Origin: Bacteroidales bacterium
GTDB taxonomy: Bacteria > Bacteroidota > Bacteroidia > Bacteroidales > UBA10428
Assembly: GCA_016929525.1 (NCBI GenBank)
Contig: JAFGIP010000089.1
Span: 32,452-96,451, forward strand
DNA length: 64,000 bases
Direction: 5' to 3'
Part shown: positions 63,939 to 64,000 of the stretch, piece after piece
How the letters are laid out: the number at the start of each line of letters is the position of its first letter
Numbering within the stretch: the stretch's first letter is position 1
Translations under genes and position numbers: made by a program
The notes under the pieces: generated by a model
Databases searched by the model: none
The model's input: only the letters and a program-made list of their open reading frames with translations
Told to the model about the DNA's origin: nothing

Positions 63939-63946
63939 GTTGAAAA

Positions 63947-63975
63947 AAGGTTGCAAATCAACGACCTGCAACCTT
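63947..63975. repeat. Second stem-loop close to the window end
   Basis: AAGGTTGCA at 63947-63955 pairs with TGCAACCTT at 63967-63975 across an 11-nt loop. It lies 15 nt beyond the terminator; no T-run follows, so its role is unclear. The sequence ends 25 nt later. Confidence 0.5.
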
Positions 63976-64000
63976 AAGTTGTCCCCTTAATTTTAGTAAA

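Noticed and set aside
1..64000. CRISPR array, prophage, restriction or toxin-antitoxin defence system
   Set aside because: No direct-repeat array, integrase, capsid or methylase gene. The PIN-PhoH fusion and the SNF2 ATPase resemble components sometimes seen in defence, but lack partners here.

Overview
The window is a stretch of chromosome from a low-GC member of the Bacteroidota, probably a Bacteroidales/Marinilabiliales-type anaerobe or facultative organism. Three things point there: type IX secretion genes (gldJ, a porP/sprF homologue, porU, porV); many -7 promoter boxes of the form TAnnTTTG, the element used by the Bacteroidota primary sigma factor; and a menaquinone operon with typical Bacteroidota gene content. 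Coding density is high and nearly every gene belongs to a recognisable family. I see no rRNA, tRNA, CRISPR array, prophage, integrase or transposase. This is core chromosome rather than an accessory island, and I did not find a clearly new defence or mobile system.

Layout. 1-0.7 kb: start of folC and a nitroreductase (minus). 0.8-4.7 kb: phoH2-sixA-ppk1 operon (phosphate/polyphosphate and RNA handling). 4.8-7.5 kb: inositol monophosphatase, LpxL-like acyltransferase and family 2 glycosyltransferase, one operon. 7.5-10.3 kb: an unknown outer-membrane protein (minus) and an ArnT/PMT-like membrane glycosyltransferase. 10.4-11.3 kb: a degenerate receiver followed by an intact receiver. 11.3-20.8 kb: the type IX secretion region, with murF and gldJ on the minus strand, porP/sprF (minus) divergent from porU, then porV and ispF. 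20.9-24.3 kb: CoA-binding protein, VTT membrane protein, tandem Usp protein, CapA-like protein. 24.3-30.1 kb (minus): zinc-ribbon coiled-coil protein, Nif3-like protein, MerR regulator, PQQ-type propeller, two tandem M23 peptidases. 30.2-35.3 kb: alaS, long-chain acyl-CoA synthetase, FMN split-barrel protein. 35.4-46.3 kb: a BtuFCD/FecBCD-type importer followed by menG, menI-like, menF, menD, menB, menA, menC and menE. 46.3-47.9 kb (minus): DUF302, methyltransferase, DUF6132 and thioredoxin. 48.1-53.7 kb: S4 protein; NtrY/NtrC-like sensor and sigma-54 activator (minus), divergent from an ABC ATPase, a small unknown protein and a TolC. 53.7-59.9 kb: GNAT, beta-helix lipoprotein, secreted EEP nuclease/phosphatase and SNF2 helicase. 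60.0-63.8 kb: outer-membrane barrel, CCA-adding enzyme, second thioredoxin, palindromic repeats and a ThiF/MoeB-like E1.

How the genes work together. The 36.5-46.3 kb block encodes almost the whole chorismate-to-menaquinone route except a recognisable menH. The 12.7-20.3 kb block supplies ring, peptidase and shuttle parts of the type IX secretion machine. The 48.4-53.7 kb block looks like a signal-responsive export locus, but no permease or membrane-fusion gene is present in it. Several convergent gene pairs have overlapping or abutting stop codons, while other gene ends carry clear stem-loop terminators.
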